DNA from: CAVVUC01 sp963751395 | Lineage (GTDB): Bacteria; Verrucomicrobiota; Verrucomicrobiia; Chthoniobacterales; Chthoniobacteraceae | Assembly: GCA_963751395.1 (NCBI GenBank) | Contig: CAVVUC010000002.1 | Location: 186,001-250,000, forward strand | Length of the DNA: 64,000 nucleotides | Direction: 5' to 3' | Shown: positions 17,374-27,045 of the stretch, piece after piece | Numbering within the stretch: position 1 is the stretch's first letter | How the letters are laid out: each line of letters begins with the position of its first letter | Translations under genes and position numbers: made by a program | Notes under the pieces: model-generated | The model's database searches: none | What the model saw: the letters and a program-made list of their open reading frames with translations, nothing else | Told to the model about the DNA's origin: nothing

Positions 17374-18775
17374 ATGTGGAAGGGTCGCTTCAAATCAGAC
17401 ACCGCCGAGCTTTTGAAAAAATACAGCGAGTCGATCTCGTTCGACTGGCGGCTTTATCGCCACGACATCGCCGGTTCGATCGCGCATTCGAAGGCGCTCG
17501 CTGAAGCCGGATTGATCAGCGCGGACGAGCAGAAAAAAATCGAGGCGGGCCTGCTGCAAATCCGCGACGAGATCAAGCGCGGAGAATTTCCGTTCGACCC
17601 GAATCTCGAAGACGTTCACATGAACATCGAGGCCGCGCTAACCAGACGGATCGGCGACGCGGGTGCGAAACTCCACACGGCTCGCAGCCGCAACGACCAG
17701 GTCGCGCTCGACTTGCGCCTCTATCTGCGCGACGAGACCCGGGAAATCCAAACCCGCCTGCGCGCCTTGCAGCGAAGCCTCGTCGGGCTCGGCTTCCGCA
17801 ACAGCGACGTGATCATTCCCGGCTACACGCATCTCCAGCGCGCGCAGCCGGTGTTGTTCGCCCATCATCTGCTCGCTTACGTCGAGATGTTTCAGCGCGA
17901 TTGCGACCGCCTCGACGACGCCGGCAAACGCATCGACGTGATGCCGCTCGGCTCCGGCGCCATTGCGGGCTCGACCATCAATCTCAACCGCGAACTCATC
18001 GCGCGCGAACTCGGGTTCCCCGCGATCTCGCAGAACAGCATGGACGCCGTGAGCGACCGCGATTTCGCCTGCGAAGTGCTCGCGGCCATCGCGATGATCG
18101 GAATGCACCTTTCACGCTTGAGCGAGGACGTAATCCTGTGGGCGACGAGCGAGTTCAAGTTCATCACGATCAGCGACGCCTTCACGACCGGCTCGTCGCT
18201 CATGCCGCAGAAAAAGAACCCCGACGTCGCCGAACTCACGCGCGGCAAAGACCGGACGGCTCTACGGCAACCTCCTCTCGCTGCTCACGACGCTGAAAGG
18301 TCTGCCGATGACCTACAACCGCGACATGCAGGAGGACAAGGAGCCGGTGTTCGACTCCATCGACACGATCGGGGCGGCGCTCGAAGTCGTCGCCGCGATG
18401 TTCGACGGAATCGAAGTCAACCGCGCCGCCTGCGCCGACGCCGTCAGCGACGCGAGCCTGATGGCCACGGACATCGCCGATTACCTCGTGAAAAAAGGAG
18501 TGCCGTTTCGCAAAGCCCACGAGATCGTCGGTCGATCCGTCGCGCTCTGCTCCGCGAAGAACACCGATCTGCGCGGCCTGGCGCTCGACGATTACAAAAC
18601 GCTCTCGCCGGTTTTCGACGCCGACGTTTTCCAGATGCTCGACGCAAACCAGTCCCTCGCCGCGCGCACCAACGCCGGCGCGCCCTCACCCACGAACGTC
18701 GCCGCGCAGTTGAAGCGATGGGACCGGCAACTCGCCGAAACGCGTCAGGACACCCAGAAACCGCCGTCATCCTGA
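17374..18775 (+). pseudogene. argH: Argininosuccinate lyase, single-base frameshift
   Basis: Catalyses the last step of arginine synthesis, cleaving argininosuccinate to arginine and fumarate. The first frame (MWKGRFKSDTAELLKKY) carries HTARSRNDQVALDLRLY, GYTHLQRAQPV and the signature GSSLMPQKKNPD. At 18247-18249 an AAA run sits where GGC AAG ACC GGA CGG is expected. One extra A moves the rest (LYGNLLSLLTTLKGLPMTYNRD to the stop at 18775) into another frame. All catalytic motifs survive. Because the enzyme is normally needed and the change is in a homopolymer, a sequencing or assembly error is the simplest explanation. Confidence 0.9.
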
Positions 18776-18861
18776 GCACAGCGAAGGCTCCCTCATTTTT
18801 CTTTGGCAAAACGGTTGAACAGACTAGAGACTCGCCCACTCAAAACGACAGCGCGCATCGC

Positions 18862-19458
18862 ATGAACTTCCACAATTTCGTCCGCGACAGTGAAGGCTGG
18901 GAACTGCTTGGCGAGGAACTCGCGTTCTCGAATCCGCATTTGCAGGTGCGGCTCACGCGCCTCAAGACGCCGAGCCGCCCCGACGGTTGCGCGTGGACGG
19001 TGGCCCATCGCAAAGCCGGCGCGGTCGTTGCGCCGATCACCGCCAATGGCGACCTGCTGCTTGTGCGGCAGGAGCGCGTTCCGGTGCGCGCGAGCTTGTG
19101 GGAATTTCCCGCCGGCCAGATCGACGAGGCCACGGAACACGACGAACTGGCGATCAAGCAAACAGCGCTGCGTGAACTGCGCGAGGAGGCCGGCTACGAA
19201 CTTGCGCCGGGCGGCGAGCTGATCCCGATGGGCTACCATCTTTCGTCACCCGGTTTCACCGACGAGCACACGTATTTGTTCGCTGCGCGCCCGGTCGTCC
19301 CAAGCCCGCAGGGACCGGCGCATGACACGAATGAAGCGATCACCGGGTGCCGCGCGTTTTCCCTCGCCGAATTCCGCGCGATGATCGCGAGCAACGAGAT
19401 TCGCGACGCAAATACGCTCAGCTCATTCGGCCGCATGTGCGCCCTCGGCATCCTGTAG
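18862..19458 (+). CDS. Nudix hydrolase (ADP-ribose pyrophosphatase type)
   Basis: A 198-residue protein with the Nudix signature spread over AGQIDEATEHDEL and ALRELREEAGYEL (the REx2EExG core). The spacing between G and RE is slightly longer than the minimal consensus, as in ADP-ribose pyrophosphatases. It starts at MNFHNFVRD. The upstream frame is open only because it is continuous with the first frame of the shifted argH gene. Probably hydrolyses a nucleoside diphosphate linked to a sugar; the substrate is not determined. Confidence 0.85.
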   Translation: MNFHNFVRDSEGWELLGEELAFSNPHLQVRLTRLKTPSRPDGCAWTVAHRKAGAVVAPITANGDLLLVRQERVPVRASLWEFPAGQIDEATEHDELAIKQTALRELREEAGYELAPGGELIPMGYHLSSPGFTDEHTYLFAARPVVPSPQGPAHDTNEAITGCRAFSLAEFRAMIASNEIRDANTLSSFGRMCALGIL

Positions 19459-19463
19459 AAGAC

Positions 19464-19596
19464 CGCCCGAATGACGAATGACGAAGCACGAATGACGAAG
19501 CACGAATCCACCGCTCCCACACCCGCCGACTCCCCGCGCGATCATTCGGATTTCGGATCTATTTCGTCATTCGTCATTCGTCATTCGTCATTTTAA
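19464..19596. repeat. Iterated-word dyad (gaatgacgaa / ttcgtcattc)
   Basis: The left half repeats the words gaatgacgaa and gaagcacgaa; the right half repeats the inverse ttcgtcattc four times. They are separated by about 60 bp of unique sequence. The same words form a dyad at 23455-23608. The array lies between the Nudix gene and tatC. Confidence 0.8.
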
Positions 19597-19601
19597 CCCC
19601 C

Positions 19602-20381
19602 ATGTCCTGGTTGCAGAATCTTTTCAAACTCCGCGAAGACCCCAATTCCGAGGTGGTGAAACCATTCCTCGAACACCTCGAGGATCTGCGTTGGATGCTC
19701 GTGAAAATGGCGGTCACGCTCGTCGTCGGCATGACGATCAGCTTCTGTTTTCGCGTCGATCTCGTGCGTGTTTTGCAAAAGCCATTGCGCGACATCGACC
19801 CCGGGCTCGTCGCCAATCTTCAGGTGTTCGGCGTGATGGATTCCCTGCTCATCTCGATCCGGCTCGCGTTCTATGCCGGCATCGTCATCACGTTTCCGCT
19901 GCTCATGTTTTTCGCCGCGCAATTCGTGCTGCCCGCCCTGACGCTCAAGGAAAAGAAATACATCATCCCCGGCATCCTCATCGGGTTCGTTCTTTTCGGA
20001 ATCGGCGTCTGCATTTCCTACTACCTCGTCCTGCCGCGAACACTTGAGTTCTGCTACAAAGACGCGCAGTCGCTCGACTGGACGCTGCGCCCGCCGGCCG
20101 ACTACTACTTTTCCTTCGTCACGAACATGACGCTCGCGCTCGGGCTTGCGTTCGAGTTGCCGATCGTCGTGATGGTTCTGAACTACCTCGGTTTTCTGAG
20201 CGTCGATCTCATGCGCCGCACGCGCATCTACGCGATTCCGTTGCTGTTCGCGCTGGCGGCAATCATCGCTCCGACGCCCGATCCCTTCACACTGTTCGCG
20301 TTCGCGATCCCGCTCTGCCTGCTCTACGAAGGCTGCATCTGGCTGGCGTGGCTGCTTGAGAGGAAGCGGTCGGCAGTCTAG
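19602..20381 (+). CDS. tatC: Twin-arginine translocase subunit TatC
   Basis: Core receptor subunit of the Tat pathway for exporting folded proteins. The 259-residue protein has six transmembrane helices. Hallmarks: the N-terminal PFLEHLEDLRW segment, LPALTLKEKKYIIPG in the middle, ADYYFSFVTNMTLALGLAFELP, and APTPDPFTLFAFAIPL near the C-terminus. tatA/B are not adjacent. Located just after an iterated-word repeat. Confidence 0.95.
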   Translation: MSWLQNLFKLREDPNSEVVKPFLEHLEDLRWMLVKMAVTLVVGMTISFCFRVDLVRVLQKPLRDIDPGLVANLQVFGVMDSLLISIRLAFYAGIVITFPLLMFFAAQFVLPALTLKEKKYIIPGILIGFVLFGIGVCISYYLVLPRTLEFCYKDAQSLDWTLRPPADYYFSFVTNMTLALGLAFELPIVVMVLNYLGFLSVDLMRRTRIYAIPLLFALAAIIAPTPDPFTLFAFAIPLCLLYEGCIWLAWLLERKRSAV

Positions 20382-20399
20382 CACGGTTCGCCAAACAAG

Positions 20400-22106
20400 A
20401 TGCGCCGCCAGTTTTTTCGAGTTCCGCTTCCCGCCGGCGCGCTCTTCATTTTCATCGCAACCGCGCTCGTCTATCTGCCAGCCCTGCGCGCGGGGTTCAT
20501 TTGGGACGATCCGGAACTGCTGACGGAGAACCCGCTCATCCACGCTGCAAACGGCATGCAGCGCATTTGGTTCGGGGCGGAGGCTCCCGATTTTTTCCCG
20601 CTCACGCTCACGAGCTTCTGGTTCGAGTGGCGGTTGTTTGGCGAAAATGCGGCAGGCTATCACGCGGTGAACGTCGCTCTGCACGCAGCGGGCGCGGCGC
20701 TGCTCTGGCGCATTCTCGTTCGGCTGCGAGTGCCCGGAGCGCTGTTCGCAGCGCTGCTGTTCGCGTTGCATCCGGTGAACGTCGCGTCGGTCGCGTGGAT
20801 CGCCGAGCGCAAAAATACGCTCTCGATGTTTTTCTATCTGGTTTCCCTGCTCTGCTGGTTGCGCGATGACGACGCCGGGGATCGCCGCTATTACTGGTGC
20901 GCGTTGATCGCTTTTCTTTGCGCGCTGCTGAGCAAAACATCGGTCGTCATGCTGCCGGTGGTGCTGCTCGGGCTTGCGTGGTGGAAGCGCGGCGGAATCA
21001 CCCGCCGCGACCTCCAGCGGACGGCGCCGTTCTTCGCCGCATCACTGCTGCTAGGCGTGGTGACCATCGCGTTTCAGCATCGCAATTTCAGCGATGATCT
21101 TCCGCAGGACTCGCTCGTTTTGCAGGTGGTCCGCGCTGGATGGATCATTGGCTTTTACGCGCTGAAAACAATCTGGCCGTTTCCGCTTTCCCTCGTTTAT
21201 TCACGATGGAATCTCGACGTGCGCTCGCCGCTCGTCTGGCTGCCGACTCTCGCAGTCATGAGTTTTTTCGCGTGGCTGTGGTTCTCGCGCGCGAAAGGCT
21301 GGTCGCGTCATTTGCTGATGGGTTGCGGTTATTTCGTCGCGATGCTTCTGCCGGTCTGCGGAATCATTTCGATGACCTTCTTCAACCAGGCGTGGGTTGC
21401 CGACTGGTGGCAATACGCCGCGATGCCCGGACTGCTCGCTCTCGTCGGAGCGGCGGGCGCGACGCTCTGGCGGACGCGGGAGCAATTGCGTCTGCCGCTT
21501 CTCGTGCTCGGAGTCGCGGCACTCTCGCTCCTGGGTTGGCGCACATCGCTCGAAGCCCGCACGTACGAGTCGCTCGAAATCAACTGCCGCCATGCGCTCG
21601 CGGCGAATCCTTTCGCGTGGGGAATCCGCAACAATCTCGCGCGTGAGCTCGCATCCACCGGCCGGACCGAGGAAGCGCTGGCGCTTTACCGGGAAGGCTT
21701 GCGGCTCGAACCCGGCCAGAAGCTGACGCTCGACAACCTTGGCAAGACGCTCGTGACGGAGGGTCGCTGCGAGGAGGCGCTGCCTTACTGCCTCGAGGTG
21801 GTGAAATTGCAGCCGAAATACGCCGCCGGCCGCAACAGCCTTGGCGCCGCGCTGGCCGGACTCCGGCGCTACGACGAGGCGGCCATCGAGTTCCGCGAAG
21901 CCGTTCATTTGCAGCCCGCCCGGATTGATTACCGCGTGAATCTCATCCGGGTCCTGGTGCTCTGCGGTCGCTTGGATGAGGCGGAAAAGGAAGCGCAGAA
22001 CGCCTTTCGCCTCGCCCAAATGACGCGTCAACGCCATCAGCTTTCAAGTCTCGCTGCGATGGTCGAGTCGATCGAAAAGGCGCGGGGCGCCGCGGCGACA
22101 CCGTGA
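20400..22106 (+). CDS. TMTC-like polytopic membrane protein with C-terminal TPRs
   Basis: The 568-residue protein begins with a signal anchor and a polytopic domain with the signatures GFIWDDPELL, FALHPVNVASVAWIAERKN and SKTSVVMLP. These match bacterial relatives of the TMTC (DUF1736) family. Three or so TPR repeats follow from about residue 430 (EALALYREGLRLEPGQ, EALPYCLEVVKLQPKYA). Such proteins are suspected glycosyltransferases or assembly factors in the inner membrane; activity is not shown. It starts 18 bp after tatC on the same strand. Confidence 0.82.
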   Translation: MRRQFFRVPLPAGALFIFIATALVYLPALRAGFIWDDPELLTENPLIHAANGMQRIWFGAEAPDFFPLTLTSFWFEWRLFGENAAGYHAVNVALHAAGAALLWRILVRLRVPGALFAALLFALHPVNVASVAWIAERKNTLSMFFYLVSLLCWLRDDDAGDRRYYWCALIAFLCALLSKTSVVMLPVVLLGLAWWKRGGITRRDLQRTAPFFAASLLLGVVTIAFQHRNFSDDLPQDSLVLQVVRAGWIIGFYALKTIWPFPLSLVYSRWNLDVRSPLVWLPTLAVMSFFAWLWFSRAKGWSRHLLMGCGYFVAMLLPVCGIISMTFFNQAWVADWWQYAAMPGLLALVGAAGATLWRTREQLRLPLLVLGVAALSLLGWRTSLEARTYESLEINCRHALAANPFAWGIRNNLARELASTGRTEEALALYREGLRLEPGQKLTLDNLGKTLVTEGRCEEALPYCLEVVKLQPKYAAGRNSLGAALAGLRRYDEAAIEFREAVHLQPARIDYRVNLIRVLVLCGRLDEAEKEAQNAFRLAQMTRQRHQLSSLAAMVESIEKARGAAATP

Positions 22107-22191
22107 ATTTGGACTTTTCAGGACACAACCAGCTTGACCTCTGAGGAGCGAAAATCGCACCCTGCCATCATAGGAGTTTGATTTCCCCAAC

Positions 22192-23448
22192 ATGAATATG
22201 ACATCTCGCGAACGTGTGCTCGCCGCCATCGCACACAAGGAACCCGACCGCGTGCCGGTCGATCTCGGTGCCACGCCCTCATCGGGCATTTCCGCAATCG
22301 CCTACGCGCGCTTGAAAAAACATCTCGGTATCACCACCGGACGGACTCGCGTTTACGATGTCGTCCAGCAACTCGCCGAACCGGAGGAGGAAATCCTGAG
22401 CCGGTTCAAAATCGACGCGGTCGATCTCGGGCGCACTTTCAACACGCGCGACGACGACTGGTATCCGGTCACGCTATTCGACGGCAGCGCCGCATTTTAC
22501 CCGAACTGGTTCCGGCCCGAAGCCACGCCGGACGGCGGCTGGCGCGCGCTCGCACCCGATGGCGTCGAGATTGCGGTCCAGCTCAAGGACATGAATTTCT
22601 ACGACCAGACCTGCTTCCCGTGGCTCGACGATTATCCCGCCGACATGTCCGGTCTTCCCGCCGCGATGGGCAGAGTCCACTGGGCCGCGCTCGCACACTC
22701 GCCGTGGGATCACGCTGGCGAAGCCGGTTTCTGGGAAAAACTTCGCGCCAACACGATCGCTCTCCGCGAGCAGTCCGATCGCGCGATCATGGTGGTTGTC
22801 GGCTGCAATCTTTTCGAGTGGGGCACGTTCCTGCGACGCATGGACAACTTCCTCATGGACTTGATCGCCGAGCCGGAGAACGTCGATCGGCTGCTCGATG
22901 CGCTGATGGAAATCCATCTCGCCACTCTCGAAAAAGTCTGCCGCGCTGTGGGCGATGTGGCCGATGTCTGCCGATTCGGCGATGACCTCGGAACCGACAC
23001 CGGGCCGTTCATGGCTCCGGCGACATACCGCGAGTTTTTCAAACCGCGCCACACGAAGCTCTGCGAATACGTGCATCGCCATTCGACGATGAAGACTTTC
23101 CTCCACTCGTGCGGCTCGATCCACGCGCTGCTGCCCGATCTCATCGCGGCCGGCTTCGATGTCGTGAATCCCGTGCAGACCGCCTGTCGCGACATGGAGC
23201 CCGACCGGCTCAAGCGCGAGTTTGGAAAAGACATCACCTTCTGGGGCGGTGGAGCTGACACGCGCGCCACGCTAAATCACGGTTCGCCGGAGGATGTCCG
23301 TCGCGACGTGCTCGAACGCCTGCGCATCTTCGCGCCGGGCGGCGGGTTCGTGTTCAACACGATCCACAACATTCTTCCCGACGTGCCGCCGCAGAACCTC
23401 GTCGCCATGTTCGACGCGATCGAAGAGTTCAACCGCGCCGGCGCGTGA
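22192..23448 (+). CDS. URO-D-family (MtaA/MtbA-like) methyltransferase
   Basis: A 418-residue TIM-barrel protein of the uroporphyrinogen decarboxylase superfamily (PF01208). The start TSRERVLAAIAHKEPDRVPVD is family typical. The segment FLHSCGSIHALLPDLIAAG provides the His-Cys pair that binds zinc in corrinoid-linked methyltransferases rather than porphyrin decarboxylases. A purine-rich ggag stretch lies about 18 bp upstream of the start. First gene of the plus arm of a corrinoid methyl-transfer locus. Probably moves a methyl group to or from the corrinoid protein encoded at 28222-28860. Confidence 0.82.
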   Translation: MNMTSRERVLAAIAHKEPDRVPVDLGATPSSGISAIAYARLKKHLGITTGRTRVYDVVQQLAEPEEEILSRFKIDAVDLGRTFNTRDDDWYPVTLFDGSAAFYPNWFRPEATPDGGWRALAPDGVEIAVQLKDMNFYDQTCFPWLDDYPADMSGLPAAMGRVHWAALAHSPWDHAGEAGFWEKLRANTIALREQSDRAIMVVVGCNLFEWGTFLRRMDNFLMDLIAEPENVDRLLDALMEIHLATLEKVCRAVGDVADVCRFGDDLGTDTGPFMAPATYREFFKPRHTKLCEYVHRHSTMKTFLHSCGSIHALLPDLIAAGFDVVNPVQTACRDMEPDRLKREFGKDITFWGGGADTRATLNHGSPEDVRRDVLERLRIFAPGGGFVFNTIHNILPDVPPQNLVAMFDAIEEFNRAGA

Positions 23449-23454
23449 CAATTT

Positions 23455-23608
23455 GTGAATGACGAAGCACGAATGACGAATGACGAAGGAAGTCCGAAAT
23501 CCAAATGAATGTGCCGGGCCGAGCCAGGTGTGGAAATGGAAACCTTCGGACTTCGTCATTGCGGCATTCATTCGTCATTCGTCATTCGTGCTTCGTCATT
23601 TCCCCTCC
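23455..23608. repeat. Iterated-word dyad (gaatgacgaa family), second copy
   Basis: Same word family as the tract before tatC: gaatgacgaagcacgaatga on the left and its iterated inverse (ttcgtcattcgtcattcgtg) on the right. About 80 bp of unique sequence separates them. Lies between the URO-D gene and the homocysteine methyltransferase gene. Confidence 0.8.
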
Positions 23609-23641
23609 CTTGTCTGATAACTTCCAATAACCCGCTTTACC

Positions 23642-24529
23642 ATGCCTCACGAACTTCTTGCCGAACTGGCGTCGCGCCCGCTGCTCTGCGACGGCGCGAT
23701 GGGAACACAACTTCTTGCCCGCGGTCTCACCAGCGGCGAATGCGGAATGGTTTGGAACGTCGAGCGGCGCGACTCGGTGCAGCAGGTCCACGAAGCCTAC
23801 GCGCAGGCCGGATGCAGCCTGATCACCAGCAACACCTTCGGCGGTTCGCCGACATCGCTCGCGCGTCACGGCCTGGAAAATCGTGTCGCGGAACTCAACC
23901 GCGCCGGAGCCGAACTCGCGCGCGCGGCGGCGGGCGACTCGGGCTGGGTGCTCGGCGACGTCGGGCCGTTCGGAGATTTTCTCGAACCGCTCGGCGACAC
24001 GACGGCGGAGCAGCTTCGCGAAATTTTTCGCACCCAGATCGCGGCGCTGATCGAAGGCGGCGCGGACGCGATCCTGGTCGAAACGATGAGCGATCCGGCT
24101 GAAGTCGAGGTCGGAATCGCCGCCGCGAATGACGCCGGCCCGCTGCCGGTCATTGCGACTTTCGCTTTTCAAAAAGCAGCGGGAAACACATTCCGCACGA
24201 TGATGGGAACCACGGTCGAGGAGGCGATGCAGCGGGCGATTGAAGCCGGCGCGAGCATCGTCGGCGCGAACTGCGGCACGGGTTTGTCGCTCGAAGATTA
24301 CGTCGCGCTCGCCCGCGAACTGGTCCGCGTCTCCGGCGACACACCGGTCATCCTGCAACCGAACGCGGGAGCGCCGCAGGTCGTCAACGGCGAGACGGTC
24401 TATCTCGCCACGCCGGATGAAATGGGCGCGCTTGTGCTCGCGCTGCTCGAGGCAGGCGTGCGCATCATCGGCGGCTGCTGCGGCACGTCGCCCGCGCACC
24501 TCGGTGCGATGGGGCGCGCGCTTCGTTGA
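23642..24529 (+). CDS. Homocysteine S-methyltransferase-family protein
   Basis: A 295-residue stand-alone homocysteine-binding TIM barrel like the N-terminal module of cobalamin-dependent methionine synthase or betaine-homocysteine methyltransferase. The start LLCDGAMGTQLLARG and SLITSNTFGG match. The zinc ligands are all present: Cys in VGANCGTG and the Cys pair in GGCCGTSPAHLG. The pterin, cobalamin and reactivation domains of MetH are absent from this chain. The next gene starts inside its stop codon. Likely makes methionine using methyl-corrinoid from the separate corrinoid protein; the methyl donor is not known. Confidence 0.87.
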   Translation: MPHELLAELASRPLLCDGAMGTQLLARGLTSGECGMVWNVERRDSVQQVHEAYAQAGCSLITSNTFGGSPTSLARHGLENRVAELNRAGAELARAAAGDSGWVLGDVGPFGDFLEPLGDTTAEQLREIFRTQIAALIEGGADAILVETMSDPAEVEVGIAAANDAGPLPVIATFAFQKAAGNTFRTMMGTTVEEAMQRAIEAGASIVGANCGTGLSLEDYVALARELVRVSGDTPVILQPNAGAPQVVNGETVYLATPDEMGALVLALLEAGVRIIGGCCGTSPAHLGAMGRALR

Positions 24530-26178
24530 AACCGCGCGTTCAATCCGTGAACGCCGGCACAACCATCCGCGTTTCTTCGTCGGGAAAAACGCGCGCGCTT
24601 TCCGTCGCCGACCCGTCGCCGACACTTGCCGATCTGCTCGCGGCGAACGGTTTTCCGCTGAACACGCGCTGCAACCAGCGCGGCCTCTGTCGCGGATGCG
24701 CCGTGGTGATTGAGGGCGGTTCGTTCATCGACACGCGGGACAACCGTGCCGTTTCTGCGACCGAACCCATCGAAGTGCTGGGCTGCCGCTGCCGTGCCGT
24801 TCCCGGAGGCGAACTCGAAGTGCGCATACCGGGAAAGTCGCTGCTGTCTCATCCGCCCGCCGTCGTGAGCGACTTCCGCATCGATGTTCCGACGGGTTGC
24901 GATCCGATTTTCGCCGCGTGGGAATCGCGTCCGCTCGGCGTCGCGGTGGACATCGGGACGACGACCGTGGCCCTGCTGCTCGCGGAGCTTGCCAGCGGAA
25001 AGATCCTTGCGCGGGCGAGCGGCTTGAACGCGCAAGTGCGTCACGGCGACAATGTCCTCACGCGCATTCACCTTTGCCAGACAGACAAAGCGAACATCGC
25101 AATGCTGCGGGATGCTTTTTGGAAAGAAACCTTCCGCCCGCTGCTGAAGGAGCTGCTGCAAAAGGCCGGAGTGGACATCGCGCAGGTCGCCGGCGTGTGC
25201 GTCGCTGGCAATACGACCATGCTGCATCTCGCTGCGGACGAAGATCCCACGCCGCTCGGCATGGTTCCGTTCACCCCGCGCTTCCTCGATCAACGCCGGC
25301 TCGACTCGCAAACCGCCGGGCTGCCTGCCGGGTCTGAAGTGATCCTGCTGCCGGGAATGTCCGCGTATGTCGGTGCGGACATCGCGGCGGGAGCGGTCTG
25401 CTGCGGGTCGCAATACGGCGAACGCCCGTGCCTGCTCGTCGATGTTGGCACGAACGGTGAAATCCTTCTCACCGGGCCGCAAAGCAAGCTGGCATGCGCC
25501 ACGGCGGCCGGTCCGGCGTTCGAGGGCTGCGGCCTCACCTGCGGCATGCGCGCCGCGGACGGCGTGGTGGAAAGAATCCAGCTCGACGAAAATCCGTTCG
25601 CCATCGCCATTCGGACGATCGGCGAAAAGCGCGGCGCGGTTCCGCATGGGATCGCGGGTTCGGCTTACGTCGATTTTCTCGCGGAGGGACGACACGCCGG
25701 GTTGCTCGAATCGAATGGTCGCTTCTCCAGCGCATTCGTGGAAAAGAATCCCGCGTGGTTCAGTCGAGAGGAAAGCGGACTCGGCCTGATCCTCTCGCCC
25801 GAGCATCCGCACTTGCGCATCACCGAAGTGGATGTCGCGCTCCTGCTTCAGGCGAAATCGGCCATCGCCGCCGGAGTGCTGACATTGCTCGAACGCCAGC
25901 AGCTTCAACCCGGCGACATCGAGCGTGTTTTTCTTGCCGGCGGGTTCGGGCTTCATCTGTCCGTGCCCCACGCCATCGCGTGCGGAATCCTTCCGGGATT
26001 CGCGGCGTCGCAGATCGAGCCGGTCGGCAACACCTCCCTCGGCGGAGCCTACCTCGCGATGCTCGACCGCACGCTCGTGGACGAGATGAACGCGCTGTGC
26101 GACGGAGTCGAGACCGTGGAACTCAACCTCGATCCCGGTTTCGAGGACCGCTACGTCGATCACCTCGCGCTGCTGTAG
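24526..26178 (+). CDS. Corrinoid reductive activator (2Fe-2S plus ASKHA domain)
   Basis: A 550-residue protein of the RACo/RamA-like class that uses ATP to re-reduce inactive Co(II) corrinoid to Co(I). The N-terminal ~100 residues are a plant-type ferredoxin domain (NTRCNQRGLCRGC, then GCRCRA). The rest is the ASKHA-fold domain (DUF4445), with VAVDIGTTTVALLLAE, VCVAGNTTMLHL, LLVDVGTNGEI and VFLAGGFGLHL. TTG at 24526 overlaps the previous stop (TTGA), implying coupling; GTG at 24547 is an alternative start. It serves the corrinoid protein of the opposite arm. Confidence 0.9.
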   Translation: MKPRVQSVNAGTTIRVSSSGKTRALSVADPSPTLADLLAANGFPLNTRCNQRGLCRGCAVVIEGGSFIDTRDNRAVSATEPIEVLGCRCRAVPGGELEVRIPGKSLLSHPPAVVSDFRIDVPTGCDPIFAAWESRPLGVAVDIGTTTVALLLAELASGKILARASGLNAQVRHGDNVLTRIHLCQTDKANIAMLRDAFWKETFRPLLKELLQKAGVDIAQVAGVCVAGNTTMLHLAADEDPTPLGMVPFTPRFLDQRRLDSQTAGLPAGSEVILLPGMSAYVGADIAAGAVCCGSQYGERPCLLVDVGTNGEILLTGPQSKLACATAAGPAFEGCGLTCGMRAADGVVERIQLDENPFAIAIRTIGEKRGAVPHGIAGSAYVDFLAEGRHAGLLESNGRFSSAFVEKNPAWFSREESGLGLILSPEHPHLRITEVDVALLLQAKSAIAAGVLTLLERQQLQPGDIERVFLAGGFGLHLSVPHAIACGILPGFAASQIEPVGNTSLGGAYLAMLDRTLVDEMNALCDGVETVELNLDPGFEDRYVDHLALL

Positions 26179-26183
26179 CGTCC

Positions 26184-26253
26184 CGGAGGGATGAGTTCCA
26201 CGAGTCCCACGCTGTCGCCCGAAAGATGGGGACTCGTGGAACTCGTCCCTCCG
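26184..26253. repeat. Long perfect-stem hairpin between converging genes
   Basis: Arms ggagggatgagttccacgag and ctcgtggaactcgtccctcc pair across a loop of about 18 bp, extended by tccc/ggga, giving a stem near 24 bp. It lies between the activator gene and the converging DUF1638 gene. It could act as a transcript 3' end for both strands, but there is no T-run, so it may equally be a REP-like repeat. Confidence 0.75.
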
Positions 26254-26271
26254 ACTGGAAACAGAAAGCCG

Positions 26272-27045
26272 TCACACGCTTCGGAAAATCCGCTCGTCCG
26301 GCGCATGCGCGAGCGCTTGGCCGGGTTCGACGATTTGAAAACGAGCCGCGTCCCATTTTCCTGCCAGCAAGTCGCGAAGCAAACTCGGATCGCCCGGAAT
26401 GCGCTCGAACTTCCAGCCAAGCGCGCGGGCCGATTCCGCCGCCTCGTCCGCCTTTTCATTCGCCCCCGGCGTGCCGAGATCGAGATAAACGGCGCGCCCG
26501 TGTTGCGCCCACTGTTCGCGCTCCGATTCGATGAGGAACTCGACATCCTCCGGATCGAATTTTTTTAAAAACTCCTCGCGCAACGCCTCCAAGCGCGCCG
26601 GCCCCGGCGTCCGGTTTGCCTCCATCCAACCGGGCGTGTAGTAATACGAATCGGGACTTGCCGCCTGCTGGCACGCGAACTTTTCCTTGCTGCCCATGAA
26701 GACCGTGATGCAGTCGTGCGCGCGAGGAACGACGAGCCGATGACGCCCCGCGCGAAGGCCCGCCGTGCCGCGCCCGCAAAGCGCGTAAGCCAGCACGATC
26801 GCGGAAAAGTCGTCGCGCGCATCGAGCGCATCGATCTCCGCCTGCAACGCCGCGCGGAGTCCGTCGGGATGATCGTGCAGCCCGATTTCGAGAAAGCGCG
26901 TGACGGCAATGTGCGGCGCCCCGCCGCCATGAAGCGCGATCTCGGCCTCGAACACGCGGCAGGCGATCAAAGCGATGCGCGGAGGCGGCGCGGAGCTATA
27001 GGTTTCTTGCGAAAGGCTCACGGGGTCATCTTTTCCGCACGGCAT
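26272..27045 (-). CDS. DUF1638 protein of corrinoid methyltransferase loci
   Basis: A 257-residue cytoplasmic protein. The segments IVLAYALCGRGTAGLRAG and LVVPRAHDCITVFMGSKE, with conserved Cys and His-Asp-Cys, identify DUF1638. The family is often encoded next to corrinoid methyltransferases; its biochemical role is not established to my knowledge. It is the last gene of the minus arm, about 135 bp after the second URO-D gene. Confidence 0.82.
   Translation of the reverse strand: MPCGKDDPVSLSQETYSSAPPPRIALIACRVFEAEIALHGGGAPHIAVTRFLEIGLHDHPDGLRAALQAEIDALDARDDFSAIVLAYALCGRGTAGLRAGRHRLVVPRAHDCITVFMGSKEKFACQQAASPDSYYYTPGWMEANRTPGPARLEALREEFLKKFDPEDVEFLIESEREQWAQHGRAVYLDLGTPGANEKADEAAESARALGWKFERIPGDPSLLRDLLAGKWDAARFQIVEPGQALAHAPDERIFRSV

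Noticed and set aside
19464..23608. Iterated tracts as a CRISPR array
   Set aside because: Words are 7-10 bp, directly adjacent and mirrored as dyads; there are no regular spacers and no cas genes.
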